The notes under the pieces: generated by a model
Seen by the model: the letters and a program-made list of their open reading frames with translations, nothing else
Told to the model about the DNA's origin: nothing
The model's database searches: none
Translations under genes and position numbers: made by a program
From: Planctomycetaceae bacterium
GTDB taxonomy: Bacteria; Planctomycetota; Planctomycetia; Planctomycetales; Planctomycetaceae
DNA: 64,000 nt
Direction of reading: 5' to 3'
Assembly: GCA_020638955.1 (NCBI GenBank)
Contig: JACKHO010000003.1
Coordinates: forward strand, 744,001-808,000
Shown here: positions 8,021 to 17,508 of the stretch, in pieces
Numbering within the stretch: the stretch's first letter is position 1
How the letters are laid out: the number at the start of each line of letters is the position of its first letter

Positions 8021-10915
8021 ATGCGATTAATCATGGCATTCGCATTGTGCCTCGCGTCCTCTGTCGCGCTGGGGCAGGAGAGCCCGTTTCTATTGCGCGG
8101 TCTAGAGCACTTACAACACGGCCGCTACGACGAAGCCCGTGAATCATTTGACGAAGTAGAACTCGATACAGAAACAACTCCGGAAGAGCGCATTCTGCTC
8201 GTAGTTGGTAGATGTCGGAGTTTCGTGGAGCAGGGGGAGTGGGACAAAGCGATTTCCATCGCACGAGCGGGTGTGGAAAAACATCGTGAATCATCGCGAC
8301 TCTGGGCACTGCTGGCTGAATGTCAGTTCGAGACTGGAAAATCAACCGAGGCCGCCCGCAGTGTAAAACAGGCGCTCGACCTCGACTCACAGCAACCCAA
8401 CGCGGTCCTCATTTATGCGCACCTGTTGACGGAAGCGGGACGCTACGACGAAGCGGTTGATCAATACCGCTGGTTTGTTCGGCACTACAATCGAACACAG
8501 CCTGACGACGCCGAAACGCTCGTGACCATTGGCGAAGGCGCCGCACAGTACGCCCGCTGGAAGGGCGTTTCCGATGTCTTCAAATTCCTGGTGAACACAC
8601 TCTGTGCCGATGCGAGAAAAGCATCACCCGACTTCTGGCAGGCTTACGTACTTTCCGGTGATCTCCTCATGGAAAAGTACAATCGCAAGCAGGCGGTTCC
8701 CGAGTATCACGCAGCGCTGGCGATTAACCCCAATTGTGCCGCCGCCCATGTCGGACTGGGACAGGTGGAACTGACCGAAAACCGATTGCAGTCCGCCGAT
8801 GAATTTGCAGATGCTGCAATCGAAGCGAATGCTCACTGTATTCCCGCGTTGCTGCTGAAGGCCGACATAGCGCTCATCAGTGATGATCACGCGGCGGCCC
8901 GTCCGTTCATTGAACGGGCTCTGGAAGTGAACCCGAACAATCAACATGCACTGGCACGACTCGCTGTGTGCCAACTGCGGGATGTTGGCATCCCGGAAAA
9001 TGACGCTTTGCAGGCAGTCCTCTCACACCTCGATGACCCCAAGGCCTGGAACGGTGTTCAGGACGAAGACTTTGGAAAGACGCTTTCACGCCTGCTGGAA
9101 TTGAATCCCAAGCCAGGATTATTCCTCGCAGATGTTGGCAACTTCCTCGACTCGGGCCGCAAGTTCGACGCGGCCAAACTGTTTTATCAGGCAGCAATTG
9201 AAACCATGCCGCAGTTGTCGGGTCCGAAAACTGCGCTGGGACTGCTCTACATGCGAACCGGTGAACTGGGCAAAGCGCAAGAGATTCTGGACGCTGCTTT
9301 TGACGCCGACCGTTTTCACGTTCGCGTCAGCAATATGCGGAAACTGTTGGAGGTGCTGAACACGTATGTGCTCATTGAGTCGCCGCATTTCGTCATCCAC
9401 TGCGATCCCAGCGAACGGGCACTCGGTCAGGAAATGTCCGCCTACCTGGAGAGCATTTACGACGAACTGACCAAAACCTACGAATACGAGCCACCCACGC
9501 GGACACACTTCGAAATCTACAGTGACGCCAAAGATCAAAACGCACACGCCTGGTTCAGTACCCGCATGAGTGGCCTTCCCTGGATCCAAACCATTGGGGC
9601 CTCAACCGGCATGATTGTCGCGCTCGCCAGTCCCGAAAAGACGCAGGAGAAATACAATTGGGCCCGTGTTCTCAAACACGAGTTTGTGCACATTCTGACC
9701 TTGCAGAAGACCGGCTTCGCCATGCCGCACTGGTATACAGAAGCGCTCGCCGTCACGAGTGAAGGTGATCAAATCCCCGAGGCGTGGTACGACTTACTTA
9801 TCCAACGAGTCGCATCTGGCGACACATACAATCTCGCCACGCTGAATCAAGGATTTCAGCGACCCAAATCGCGCGATGATTGGACCATGGCTTACTGCCA
9901 AAGTCGCTTTTATGCGAAGTACTTCACTGATGAATTCGGCCGCGACGCACTCACACGCCTCACACGTGCCTACGCTTCAGGAATGACAACCGAAGAGGCC
10001 ATCCCCAGTATCTTCGGCGTCAATGTCGAAGATGTCGAGGAGGGTTACGCGAAGTTCTTGACGGAGACAGCTGAAGAATTCGCGAAAGGCCGATTGCCCT
10101 CGGCCCCCAATTTGACGCTGGCAGAAGCCGCCGTGCATGAGAATCCACAGAACGCCACCGCTCAAGGACAGCTCGCGTATGCCCTGATTTCGCGACGACA
10201 GATTCGTGAAGGATTCGTCGCCGCCGAGAAAGCACATGAGCTTGATCCTGCCGAACCAGTCTCGGCAACTTTCCTCGCACGCAGAGCACTTGTGGAGCGG
10301 GAAACTGAAAAAGCCATTACTTTGCTCGAAGGTGCACTCGACGAAGACTCGCCCAATGCCTTGTTGCTCGACGCATACATCGAAGCCGCCATGCGGGACA
10401 ACGATCCAGAGCTGGCAGAGAAGTTGGCGGGGCAACTGGTCAAATTATACCCCCTCGAAATCAGCTACGTGAAAGACCTCATCCTCGCCAAGACGGCCAA
10501 CGGTCGTCCCGATGAGGAGATAAAGCCGCTGCTGGAACAGGTTGCCGCACGTGACGTCGATGACGCTCCTGTGCGCAAACGCCTCACGCGGCTGGCACTG
10601 GCAGCCAAGGACTTTGAAAGTGCTTCGAAGTGGGGCAACGAGGCACTGTTCATTGATACGCTCGACGCAGAAATCCAGCGAGCAGTTGCCGAAGCCGCCT
10701 ATCAGTTGCGTGACTTTGAGCGGGCAGCACGTGCCTTCCTTGTACTGGAAACGTTGGGTAGCCTGACCGACGTTGATCGACTGCAGTATGCAAAAGCGAT
10801 GAAACGCGCGGGACAAAAGTCCTCTGCTCGCAAATTGCTGCTTGAGATACCCTCAGATTCAGAGCAGTACCGGGAAGCGCAAACAGAACTCAAACTGCTC
10901 GACGCGGGCCGGTAG
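8021..10915 (+). CDS. Large secreted TPR protein with gluzincin (peptidase MA-like) domain
   Basis: 964 residues with a signal peptide (residues 1-18, ending ALG). Repeats of about 34 residues with the TPR pattern (for example ALLLKADIALISDDHAAA) fill both ends, roughly 20-430 and 690-950. Between them lies a metalloprotease domain: HEFVH at 553-557 (His, Glu554, His) and a third ligand Glu574 in WYTEALAV, the HExxH-E arrangement of gluzincins. The preceding segment (FVIHCDPSERALGQEM) is typical of the peptidase MA-like group. An active enzyme is therefore likely, held between two protein-binding solenoids. Substrate unknown. It is a single gene with no obvious partner. Confidence 0.85.
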   Translation: MRLIMAFALCLASSVALGQESPFLLRGLEHLQHGRYDEARESFDEVELDTETTPEERILLVVGRCRSFVEQGEWDKAISIARAGVEKHRESSRLWALLAECQFETGKSTEAARSVKQALDLDSQQPNAVLIYAHLLTEAGRYDEAVDQYRWFVRHYNRTQPDDAETLVTIGEGAAQYARWKGVSDVFKFLVNTLCADARKASPDFWQAYVLSGDLLMEKYNRKQAVPEYHAALAINPNCAAAHVGLGQVELTENRLQSADEFADAAIEANAHCIPALLLKADIALISDDHAAARPFIERALEVNPNNQHALARLAVCQLRDVGIPENDALQAVLSHLDDPKAWNGVQDEDFGKTLSRLLELNPKPGLFLADVGNFLDSGRKFDAAKLFYQAAIETMPQLSGPKTALGLLYMRTGELGKAQEILDAAFDADRFHVRVSNMRKLLEVLNTYVLIESPHFVIHCDPSERALGQEMSAYLESIYDELTKTYEYEPPTRTHFEIYSDAKDQNAHAWFSTRMSGLPWIQTIGASTGMIVALASPEKTQEKYNWARVLKHEFVHILTLQKTGFAMPHWYTEALAVTSEGDQIPEAWYDLLIQRVASGDTYNLATLNQGFQRPKSRDDWTMAYCQSRFYAKYFTDEFGRDALTRLTRAYASGMTTEEAIPSIFGVNVEDVEEGYAKFLTETAEEFAKGRLPSAPNLTLAEAAVHENPQNATAQGQLAYALISRRQIREGFVAAEKAHELDPAEPVSATFLARRALVERETEKAITLLEGALDEDSPNALLLDAYIEAAMRDNDPELAEKLAGQLVKLYPLEISYVKDLILAKTANGRPDEEIKPLLEQVAARDVDDAPVRKRLTRLALAAKDFESASKWGNEALFIDTLDAEIQRAVAEAAYQLRDFERAARAFLVLETLGSLTDVDRLQYAKAMKRAGQKSSARKLLLEIPSDSEQYREAQTELKLLDAGR

Positions 10916-10965
10916 TCGGCCGTCTCGTTTAGGAATGTCTGTGCCACCGCTCTTTGAAACTGCCT

Positions 10966-12945
10966 CTAGTGTTCTGATGCCGGCACAAATTCCGTGCGGC
11001 ATTTGGGCAGACTTTCCAGAAACTTCTTGCCGTAGGCTTTCGTCTGAATTCTGGGATCAAGCAGAATCACTTCTCCCACATCATCTTTCGTACGAATGAG
11101 CCGGCCAAATCCCTGGCGCAGTTTGATGGCCGCTTCGGGTATTTGATACTCAACGAAAGGGTTTCCTCCGTTCTGCCGAATCCTCTCGATACGCGCTTCC
11201 AACAAAGGATGGTCGGGCACACTGAATGGCAGCTTCGTTATGATGACGCTCGACAGCGCGTTGCCTGGCACATCAACGCCTTGCCAGAACGTTTCGGTGC
11301 CAAACAGAATGGCCTGACCATCTTCGCGAAAACGGGACAGGAGTCGGGTACGGTCCAGCCCTGTTCCCTGACACAGCAGCAACCGATTCTGCTCCGCACA
11401 CCAAGCGGTGAGTTGTTCGGCACATTCCCGCAACATGCGGTAACTGGTGAACAGCACAAATGTCCCGCCGTTTGTTTCGGCCACGTGCTGACGAATGCGA
11501 CTGCAGACGGCGGCGTTGTAGGCCCTTGGCTCTTCCGAAGGATTCGGCATGCTCGTCGGCAGGACGAGTCGCACCTGTTTTTCAAAATCGAACGGTGAGC
11601 CGAGTTTCAATTCATTGGCTTTCGTCAGCCCAATTCGTTTCTTAAAGAAACTGAAATCCTGTTTCCCTACCGACAACGTCGCACTGGTCAGAATGACGGA
11701 ATTCACCTGGCCGAACAGTTCGTCTCGCAGTCGTGGACCAACGTCAATGGGTGACGACATCAACTGCACATTGCGGCGACGTCCACCGGTCTCTTCGACC
11801 CAGTACACGGCGTCTTCTTCGCGCTGTTTGAGCCAGTCGTTCAGCGAGTATCCCAACAGGTCGAGGCGATCACACGAACTCTTCAGTTCCAACGCACGTT
11901 CTTCGGAATCGAGTTTCTCCGCATAATTCCGAATCATCCGGGAGAGTTCATGCAGTTCAGTCGAGACGGGATTCGCAATGTCGAGTTGTTCACGAACTCG
12001 CCCATTCTTGGATGATCCCTCTTCCTTCCATTCCGAGACCTGTTGGAACAGATCGTCTGTCAAGAATCGTAAACGGCTGACAAGCTGTTGCGCGGGGACA
12101 AGATTGTGCTGATACAGCAGTCCCCGTTGCGTGCGGTCATTGCAGAGCTTGTTGAATAGAAAACTGAACTGCCCGCTGGTGACGGACATCCCCAGGTGTG
12201 CCGCCGCAACATCTTCGAGCGTATGCGCTTCATCGAAAATGGCGACGTCGTAATCGGGAAGAACACTCGCTCCTTCTCGACGAAGTGCAAGATCGGAGAA
12301 AAACAATGCGTGATTCACCACCAGGATGTCAGCATTCCAGACGCGGCGTCGGGCCCGGTAGTAGAAGCAGTCGTTATAGGTCGTGCATTTGCGTCCCATG
12401 CAGTTCCCATGCTCGCTGCGTACTTCATCCCAGACCTGCGGTACGGGTTTGAAATCGAGGTCGGCGAGAGTTCCGTCATATGATTTGGCGGCCCACTCAC
12501 GAAGTGCCGTCAGTTGACGCGACTCTTCTGTGTCGAATAGGGAGCGACCCTTCTCATTGGCCAGTGCCAACCGCCTCAGGCTGAGATAGTTCCCCCGACC
12601 CTTGACCAGCACTGCCGAGAACTCCACAGGCAGCACGGCATTGAGAAACGGAATGTCACGCTGAATGAGTTGTTCCTGCAGACTGATGGTGTGCGTGCTG
12701 ATAACAACCTTTTGTGACTTTCCTTCTTCGGACGCTTTTTGAGTCGCCGCGAGAATTGCCGGGACGAGATAGGCAAAGCTCTTCCCGACTCCCGTGCCGG
12801 CTTCGACAATGAGGTGTTCTGAATTTTGAATGGCGGACCGTACGGCGTCAGCCATTTCGATTTGTTCAGGGCGCGATTCGTAGCGTTCGAGTCGGCGGGA
12901 AATTAATCCCTCCGCTTGCAGAACGTCGGACGGTGTGAGACTCAT
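10966..12945 (-). CDS. dinG: DinG-family ATP-dependent DNA helicase
   Basis: 659 residues. Visible superfamily 2 motifs are Walker A EAGTGVGKS (about 48-56), FDEAH (237-241), TSATLSVG, GTETFWQGVDVPG (motif V) and QGFGRLIRT (motif VI), all in XPD/DinG order. Three cysteines (about 182, 187, 193) sit where DinG and XPD bind a 4Fe-4S cluster, but the first ligand position, usually C in NYxCLRRL, is Ser here (NYLSLRRL). The start at 12945 is chosen because its ATG overlaps the stop of the upstream gene (ATGA), a sign of translational coupling; the frame itself extends to 12975. Likely role: unwinding of structured DNA during repair or replication restart. Confidence 0.9.
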   Translation of the reverse strand: MSLTPSDVLQAEGLISRRLERYESRPEQIEMADAVRSAIQNSEHLIVEAGTGVGKSFAYLVPAILAATQKASEEGKSQKVVISTHTISLQEQLIQRDIPFLNAVLPVEFSAVLVKGRGNYLSLRRLALANEKGRSLFDTEESRQLTALREWAAKSYDGTLADLDFKPVPQVWDEVRSEHGNCMGRKCTTYNDCFYYRARRRVWNADILVVNHALFFSDLALRREGASVLPDYDVAIFDEAHTLEDVAAAHLGMSVTSGQFSFLFNKLCNDRTQRGLLYQHNLVPAQQLVSRLRFLTDDLFQQVSEWKEEGSSKNGRVREQLDIANPVSTELHELSRMIRNYAEKLDSEERALELKSSCDRLDLLGYSLNDWLKQREEDAVYWVEETGGRRRNVQLMSSPIDVGPRLRDELFGQVNSVILTSATLSVGKQDFSFFKKRIGLTKANELKLGSPFDFEKQVRLVLPTSMPNPSEEPRAYNAAVCSRIRQHVAETNGGTFVLFTSYRMLRECAEQLTAWCAEQNRLLLCQGTGLDRTRLLSRFREDGQAILFGTETFWQGVDVPGNALSSVIITKLPFSVPDHPLLEARIERIRQNGGNPFVEYQIPEAAIKLRQGFGRLIRTKDDVGEVILLDPRIQTKAYGKKFLESLPKCRTEFVPASEH

Positions 12946-14699
12946 CCATCTTTCCTGGCAAAGCCAATCAGACACGTATCATCACGCAGCGCACTTCCTC
13001 CACTGAACTCATCGACCTCCTCGACAATCGAGTCAATCAAATCAGCGACGGACCCGCTTTGATTGGCCACGGCTTTCTCCAGTCGTGCACGACCGAAGAT
13101 TTTCCGACTGTCAGACATCGCTTCACTGACACCGTCGGTATAGGCAATGACCGTTGATCCTGGCGGCAGCGTGGCCTTCGTCATGGAGTATTGCTGTTCG
13201 GGAAGAATTCCAAGAGGAAGATTCGACTGTCCTTCTCCCAACGTCGAAATGGTTCCATCTTTAAGTCGCAGGATGGGCGTCAGGTGTCCCGCGTTCACAA
13301 TGGTGACTTCGTGGGTTTTGATATTCAGTTGAAGCGCCAGGAACGTAATAAACCGATGCCCCAGCCCCGTCCCGCTGATTTCAACATTCAGTCCGGTAAT
13401 TGCCTTGTCGAGTCCGTCCTGCGTCAGTACCTGGAACCTCGTTGAGGAATAGAGCCGGGCCATCAGAAGCGCCGCTGGAATTCCTTTGCCGGCGACGTCA
13501 CCAATTGCAATGACCAGTTGATCGTTCGGCAGTCTGATGTAATCGAAGTAATCACCACCGACGCGCTGTGCAGCTTCGTAGTAGTCGGCAAACTCGTAGC
13601 CCTCGATGTCTGGTCGCGATTTCGGGAGAAATCCAAGTTGCACCTGAGTCGCGAATTCCAAATCGCGTTCCAGTTCGCGACGCTTGAGCGCTTCTTCATG
13701 CAGGCGCGCATTGACAATTTTCATCGACGCCTGACTGGCCAGCGTCACCAACAGATCGAGATCGTCCGGCTTGAAGGAGTGTTTGGCGTCTCGGGTCACA
13801 ATTTGGATAACGCCCAGTCCCTCCTCTTCCTCATCTTGCGTGACCAGCGGGACACACATCATGGATCGTATCCGCATTTTCGACAGCGCGGCACTCCCCT
13901 TGAAACGCGTATCGTCCGGAACACTCTCGCTGAGAATGGCTTCCTTTGTTTGCAGTGCATGCCGCACCACCGTCATGCTGATGGCAACGGCATCGGCCTC
14001 TTGATCACCACGCGAACGACTTGCCTTGAGTCTCAGCCGAGCGCTCTTGGAGTCCCCGTCACGCAGCAGAACAAATCCCTGCTCTGTCTGCGGAAAAATG
14101 CTGAAGAGTGTTTCCAGCAGCTTCGGCAACACTTCGTCGATGCCGAGTTGGCGATTCAACGCACGCGTAATTGCGAGGACACCCCGCAATTTCACATTCG
14201 GGTCGATGCGTGACAGTGAAGAGTCTTCCGCTGTAACCCGCCGGGTGGAAGTACCAGAATCGAAATCCTCGGCCGGAAGTTGTGCTTCGGGAAGGACGAA
14301 AATTCGGCTCTCGTCTTCCACGCCTTCCGGTCCCGAAAGAGCGCTTAGATCGACTGTTTCGCCGACCACCATTGGAATCGAGGCGTCGGTTTTCGGTAAT
14401 GGCTCGGTCACCAGATCCTTGAATGACAACACGACTTCACAGAGTCGAATTTCGTCACCGTTCCGTAATGGCACTCGCCCTTCAATACGCTCGCCGTTCA
14501 GATAGCAGCCGTTTCTACTCCGCAAATCTTCGAGTGCATACTGGCCATGATCTTCCAGAATTTGTGCATGCTGGCGACTCACGGCTCCGTTTCTCAGGAC
14601 AACCGTGCAGTTTGGATGACGTCCAATGACTGTACGCGCCCCTTCCAACGGATACTGCGTACCGATGTCACCTCCCTGAACAACTTCCAAGACAGCCAT
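12942..14699 (-). CDS. FHA-GAF-SpoIIE/PP2C serine phosphatase
   Basis: 585 residues with three domains. An FHA domain (about 3-90) has GRHPNC, SRQHA and RNGCYLNG, the phosphothreonine-binding signature. A GAF domain spans about 150-315. A PP2C/SpoIIE-type phosphatase domain (about 350-580) has GGDYFDYI, IGDVAGKGIPAALLMA and AYTDGVSEA, with Asp residues for two metal ions. The ATG at 14699 follows GAGAGG 6-7 bases upstream and gives a typical FHA start; the frame extends further to 14756. The stop overlaps the dinG start by four bases. The protein should read a phosphorylated partner and a small-molecule or redox signal, then dephosphorylate a Ser/Thr target. Confidence 0.93.
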   Translation of the reverse strand: MAVLEVVQGGDIGTQYPLEGARTVIGRHPNCTVVLRNGAVSRQHAQILEDHGQYALEDLRSRNGCYLNGERIEGRVPLRNGDEIRLCEVVLSFKDLVTEPLPKTDASIPMVVGETVDLSALSGPEGVEDESRIFVLPEAQLPAEDFDSGTSTRRVTAEDSSLSRIDPNVKLRGVLAITRALNRQLGIDEVLPKLLETLFSIFPQTEQGFVLLRDGDSKSARLRLKASRSRGDQEADAVAISMTVVRHALQTKEAILSESVPDDTRFKGSAALSKMRIRSMMCVPLVTQDEEEEGLGVIQIVTRDAKHSFKPDDLDLLVTLASQASMKIVNARLHEEALKRRELERDLEFATQVQLGFLPKSRPDIEGYEFADYYEAAQRVGGDYFDYIRLPNDQLVIAIGDVAGKGIPAALLMARLYSSTRFQVLTQDGLDKAITGLNVEISGTGLGHRFITFLALQLNIKTHEVTIVNAGHLTPILRLKDGTISTLGEGQSNLPLGILPEQQYSMTKATLPPGSTVIAYTDGVSEAMSDSRKIFGRARLEKAVANQSGSVADLIDSIVEEVDEFSGGSALRDDTCLIGFARKDG

Positions 14700-15103
14700 G
14701 GCATACCTCTCGTTTCGCTGGCAAGCGAAATCTTCCCGGCGTTCAACTCGCCCCACATTCTACTGAAGGAGAGTGTGCAAATCATGTCGATACCGCGTGC
14801 ATTTCCCACTCACTTTGATTTCACCCTAGGAACTGCTGAAGGGCCTGTGTCAGCAACCACCGACTTTCTCCACTATTCGGCGACAGTTCACGCACAGTCT
14901 GTCATCAGGTTTTCGACGCGGACGGACGGGTGGTCATTGGCAATAACCTGCAAGACGCCTTACACTTCGGCTCGTAGCAATCCAACTGTCAACAGAAAAC
15001 TGCTTCCTCTGAAACGACTACTTCTATTTTTTAATGGAAGTAATTTGATTCAACCTCGGATGCTCTTTGCTGTTGGTAACACTTCACTTGTCTGCAGACA
15101 GCC
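14700..15103. other. 404-bp region upstream of dnaN; no gene, no DnaA-box cluster
   Basis: Divergent promoter region between the phosphatase gene and dnaN. I looked for a replication origin: there are no TTATCCACA-like repeats and no AT-rich unwinding stretch apart from a short T-run near 15030. An open frame of 186 codons (14547-15107) crosses it but overlaps the phosphatase gene antisense and shows no recognisable product. Confidence 0.5.
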
Positions 15104-16222
15104 ATGAAACTGAGTGTCTCTCGAAGCGAACTCGCCACAGCCTTCCAAATTGTTGGAGGAGCTGTTCCATCCCGTACTACCAAAGACATCCTTCGCAATG
15201 CGAAGTTATCGGTCAAGGATGGAATTGCCACACTCATGGGAACCGATCAGGAAGTTGGAATTCGTTACCAGCTTCCGGAAGTTCAAACCGACTCAGTAGG
15301 CGAAGTACTCCTGCCGCCCCAACGTATGGTGGCCATTCTTCGCGAAGCCCAGGACGACACCATTCACATTGAAGTGACTGATGACTCGCTATGGGTACGT
15401 TCCGGACAGAGTGAATTCCAGTTGTCCGTCGAAAACCCCGCCGAGTTTTCGGATGTGCCTGAGTTTCAGGAAAGCGATTACTACGTTCTTCAGGGACGTG
15501 CTCTGAAGCTGGGTGTGCAACGCACGATTTTTGCCACCGATCCTGAAAGCCTTCGCTATGCCTTGGGCGGTATCAAACTCGAGTTGTCACATGAAAACGT
15601 GACTTTGGCGGCTACCGACAGCCGTCGACTGGCGGTCTATAAGACATCCTGCGGGGCACATGGTTCCGTCAGCGAAGAAGTGGGCGAGCCGGTCATTCCT
15701 TCCAAGGCAATGACTTTGATTGACCGCAGTATTCATGAAGATGATCAGGAAGTGCGCATTGCGGTGCATCAGAACGATGTGCTCATCCAGAGTGGATTGT
15801 CCACCATATTTGCCCGTCTGGTTGAAGGAAGGTTTCCCCGTTATCAGGACGTCATGCCCACGGAGTTTGGTATTTCCATCGAACTGGTGGTGGGGCCGTT
15901 CTACTCTGCTGTACGTCAGGCCATGATTGTCATGAACGAGGAGAGTCACGGCGTTGACTTCTCATTCTCTGAAGGGACGCTCACGCTCACCAGCCGCGGA
16001 GCTGCCGTTGGTTCCTCGAAAATCGAATTGCCCATTGGTTACGACGGCGATGATTTCATGGTGACGTTTGATCCCAAGTACATTGCGGACTTTTTGAAAG
16101 TCCTTGATCCCGTTTCGCCATTGTCGCTTAATCTGGTGGATCCCAATTCGGCAGTCGTGTTCCGTTCAGGGGACAACTACACGTACGTTGTCATGCCGCT
16201 CTCGAATGACGACCGGAATTGA
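15104..16222 (+). CDS. dnaN: DNA polymerase III beta subunit (sliding clamp)
   Basis: 372 residues, the usual clamp length, with the three-fold domain plan (about 1-120, 128-245, 247-370). Recognisable segments are MKLSVSRSELATAFQIVGGAVPSR at the start, TDSRRLAVYK in the middle domain and the C-terminal YTYVVMPLSND, which matches the family ending Y-x-x-V-x-MP-x. The protein forms a ring dimer that tethers DNA polymerase III to DNA. dnaA, recF and gyrB are not adjacent, so this is not the classic dnaA-dnaN origin region. Confidence 0.95.
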   Translation: MKLSVSRSELATAFQIVGGAVPSRTTKDILRNAKLSVKDGIATLMGTDQEVGIRYQLPEVQTDSVGEVLLPPQRMVAILREAQDDTIHIEVTDDSLWVRSGQSEFQLSVENPAEFSDVPEFQESDYYVLQGRALKLGVQRTIFATDPESLRYALGGIKLELSHENVTLAATDSRRLAVYKTSCGAHGSVSEEVGEPVIPSKAMTLIDRSIHEDDQEVRIAVHQNDVLIQSGLSTIFARLVEGRFPRYQDVMPTEFGISIELVVGPFYSAVRQAMIVMNEESHGVDFSFSEGTLTLTSRGAAVGSSKIELPIGYDGDDFMVTFDPKYIADFLKVLDPVSPLSLNLVDPNSAVVFRSGDNYTYVVMPLSNDDRN

Positions 16223-16244
16223 GAACTGACATCGGATTGCCAAT

Positions 16245-16862
16245 ATGACCATCCAAGTTTCCTGCCCAGACTGCGGAATGGCGTACGAGGTTCCGGACGA
16301 AAAATCCGGGAAGAAGTTCCGCTGCAAGCAATGCCAAGCGATTGTGTCCATCCCAGAGGGAGACAAACCGTCAGGAGGGAGCGGTGCCTGGGACGAGGAT
16401 GACGATCCCTATGGTGATGACGATGGAATTCCCAATCCCGTTTCGAGGCGGCGATCGGGGAGTTCACGCTCTGGAAATCGCCGACGTCGTTCGCGATCGT
16501 CTGGCGGCGGAGATGGGACAACAGCGCCAGCCATTGCACTTTATGTCGTAGCTGGCCTGTCGATTGTCTGGTGGCTGTTCTTCATGTTCACCATTCTGAT
16601 CTCCGATCCAGGTGATGCGCCACCGGATATGAGTCATGAAGAGTACATGACCATTAATTTCGTATTTGGAGGACTGCAAATACTCATTCACGGACTCATT
16701 TTCTTTGGGGCCTATCAACTGCATTCGCGCCGGTCGAAAGCAATGGCTATGACAGCAGCAATCATTTGTTGTATTCCCTGCTGCTCCCCCTGCATGATTA
16801 TAGGCATTCCGTTCGGAATTTGGGCATTGGTTGCGATCAGCAGCGACCCGGATTTCACCTGA
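16245..16862 (+). CDS. Zinc-ribbon membrane protein
   Basis: 205 residues. The N-terminus holds CPDCGMAYEVPDEKSG and then CKQCQ, two C-x2-C knuckles of an MJ0042/zinc-ribbon type. Next comes a disordered stretch: acidic (DEDDDPYGDDD), then Arg/Ser-rich. The rest has three or four membrane helices (about 95-120, 135-160, 165-200) with an unusual Cys-rich turn, CCIPCCSPC. This plan, an N-terminal zinc ribbon in the cytoplasm linked to a small membrane domain, is common among uncharacterised planctomycete proteins. It starts 22 bp after dnaN and is probably co-transcribed with it. Confidence 0.8.
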   Translation: MTIQVSCPDCGMAYEVPDEKSGKKFRCKQCQAIVSIPEGDKPSGGSGAWDEDDDPYGDDDGIPNPVSRRRSGSSRSGNRRRRSRSSGGGDGTTAPAIALYVVAGLSIVWWLFFMFTILISDPGDAPPDMSHEEYMTINFVFGGLQILIHGLIFFGAYQLHSRRSKAMAMTAAIICCIPCCSPCMIIGIPFGIWALVAISSDPDFT

Positions 16863-16875
16863 CGACTGAGAAGCG

Positions 16876-17235
16876 TCAGGTTGAAGATTTTGTGGAGCTA
16901 AGAAAGCGGCCGCCGCTAATAAACATACCGTTTTCACAGGGACGGCACCATTCCACATGGACGCGGTATTCGAATTCGCGTGTTTCACTGGCCATGCGGA
17001 CGGTGACTTCGCCCGACTGCAAAAACCCTTTGTGCATCAGGCCAATTCCGAAACGGCTGATTTCCCGCGTCATTGCACTGACCGTGTTGCCGCGATCCGT
17101 TTGAATTTCCGCGGGCACGGACAAATCGAGACGTTCCGCAGCACGTTGATGAGTACCGTCGTTTGACTTGCCAATGCTTTCCAGGATTTTCCGAAGCTCA
17201 TCGAGTGTGGGTCGGCTCCAAGGGTCAGCGGACAT
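16876..17235 (-). CDS. PilZ-domain protein
   Basis: 119 residues. It contains RAAERLDLSVPAEI followed about 25 residues later by REISRFGIGLMH. These fit the PilZ motifs RxxxR and (D/N)xSxxG, though the second reads E-I-S-R-F-G, with Glu in place of Asp/Asn. PilZ domains bind cyclic di-GMP. With no other domain, the protein would act as an adaptor. The Glu substitution makes c-di-GMP binding likely but not certain. It is convergent with the zinc-ribbon gene with 13 bp between the stops. Confidence 0.75.
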   Translation of the reverse strand: MSADPWSRPTLDELRKILESIGKSNDGTHQRAAERLDLSVPAEIQTDRGNTVSAMTREISRFGIGLMHKGFLQSGEVTVRMASETREFEYRVHVEWCRPCENGMFISGGRFLSSTKSST

Positions 17236-17508
17236 GGGGAAAGACTCCAGAGGGGTATGTGAATTGAGGCATCAGCCTTGTGATTTCAAAATGCAACGTT
17301 AGAAAACCTTAGTACAAGATTCCCGACGGGTCGGTCTCGCTCTCCAGGCAAGCTCGTCAGAAGGATTCGTTTTCCGCAACATTCCCTGCAATTCGCTTTG
17401 TTGGAATAATCGGACCGATGCTGTTCGCATTGTTGAGTCATTCAGGAAGTTGATTCTCGCGTTTTTTAGGTTGCCGCAGCAGCAGGTCCAAACAGAGGTT
17501 GAAGCAAC

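Noticed and set aside
7902..8030. 43-codon frame overlapping the TPR protease start
   Set aside because: No ribosome site, too short, and it ends inside the next gene; could be chance.
14547..15107. Open frame of 186 codons crossing the region before dnaN
   Set aside because: Half is antisense to the phosphatase gene; no ribosome site or domain.
15000..15110. Replication origin near dnaN
   Set aside because: No DnaA-box cluster and no dnaA gene; clamp gene alone is not evidence.
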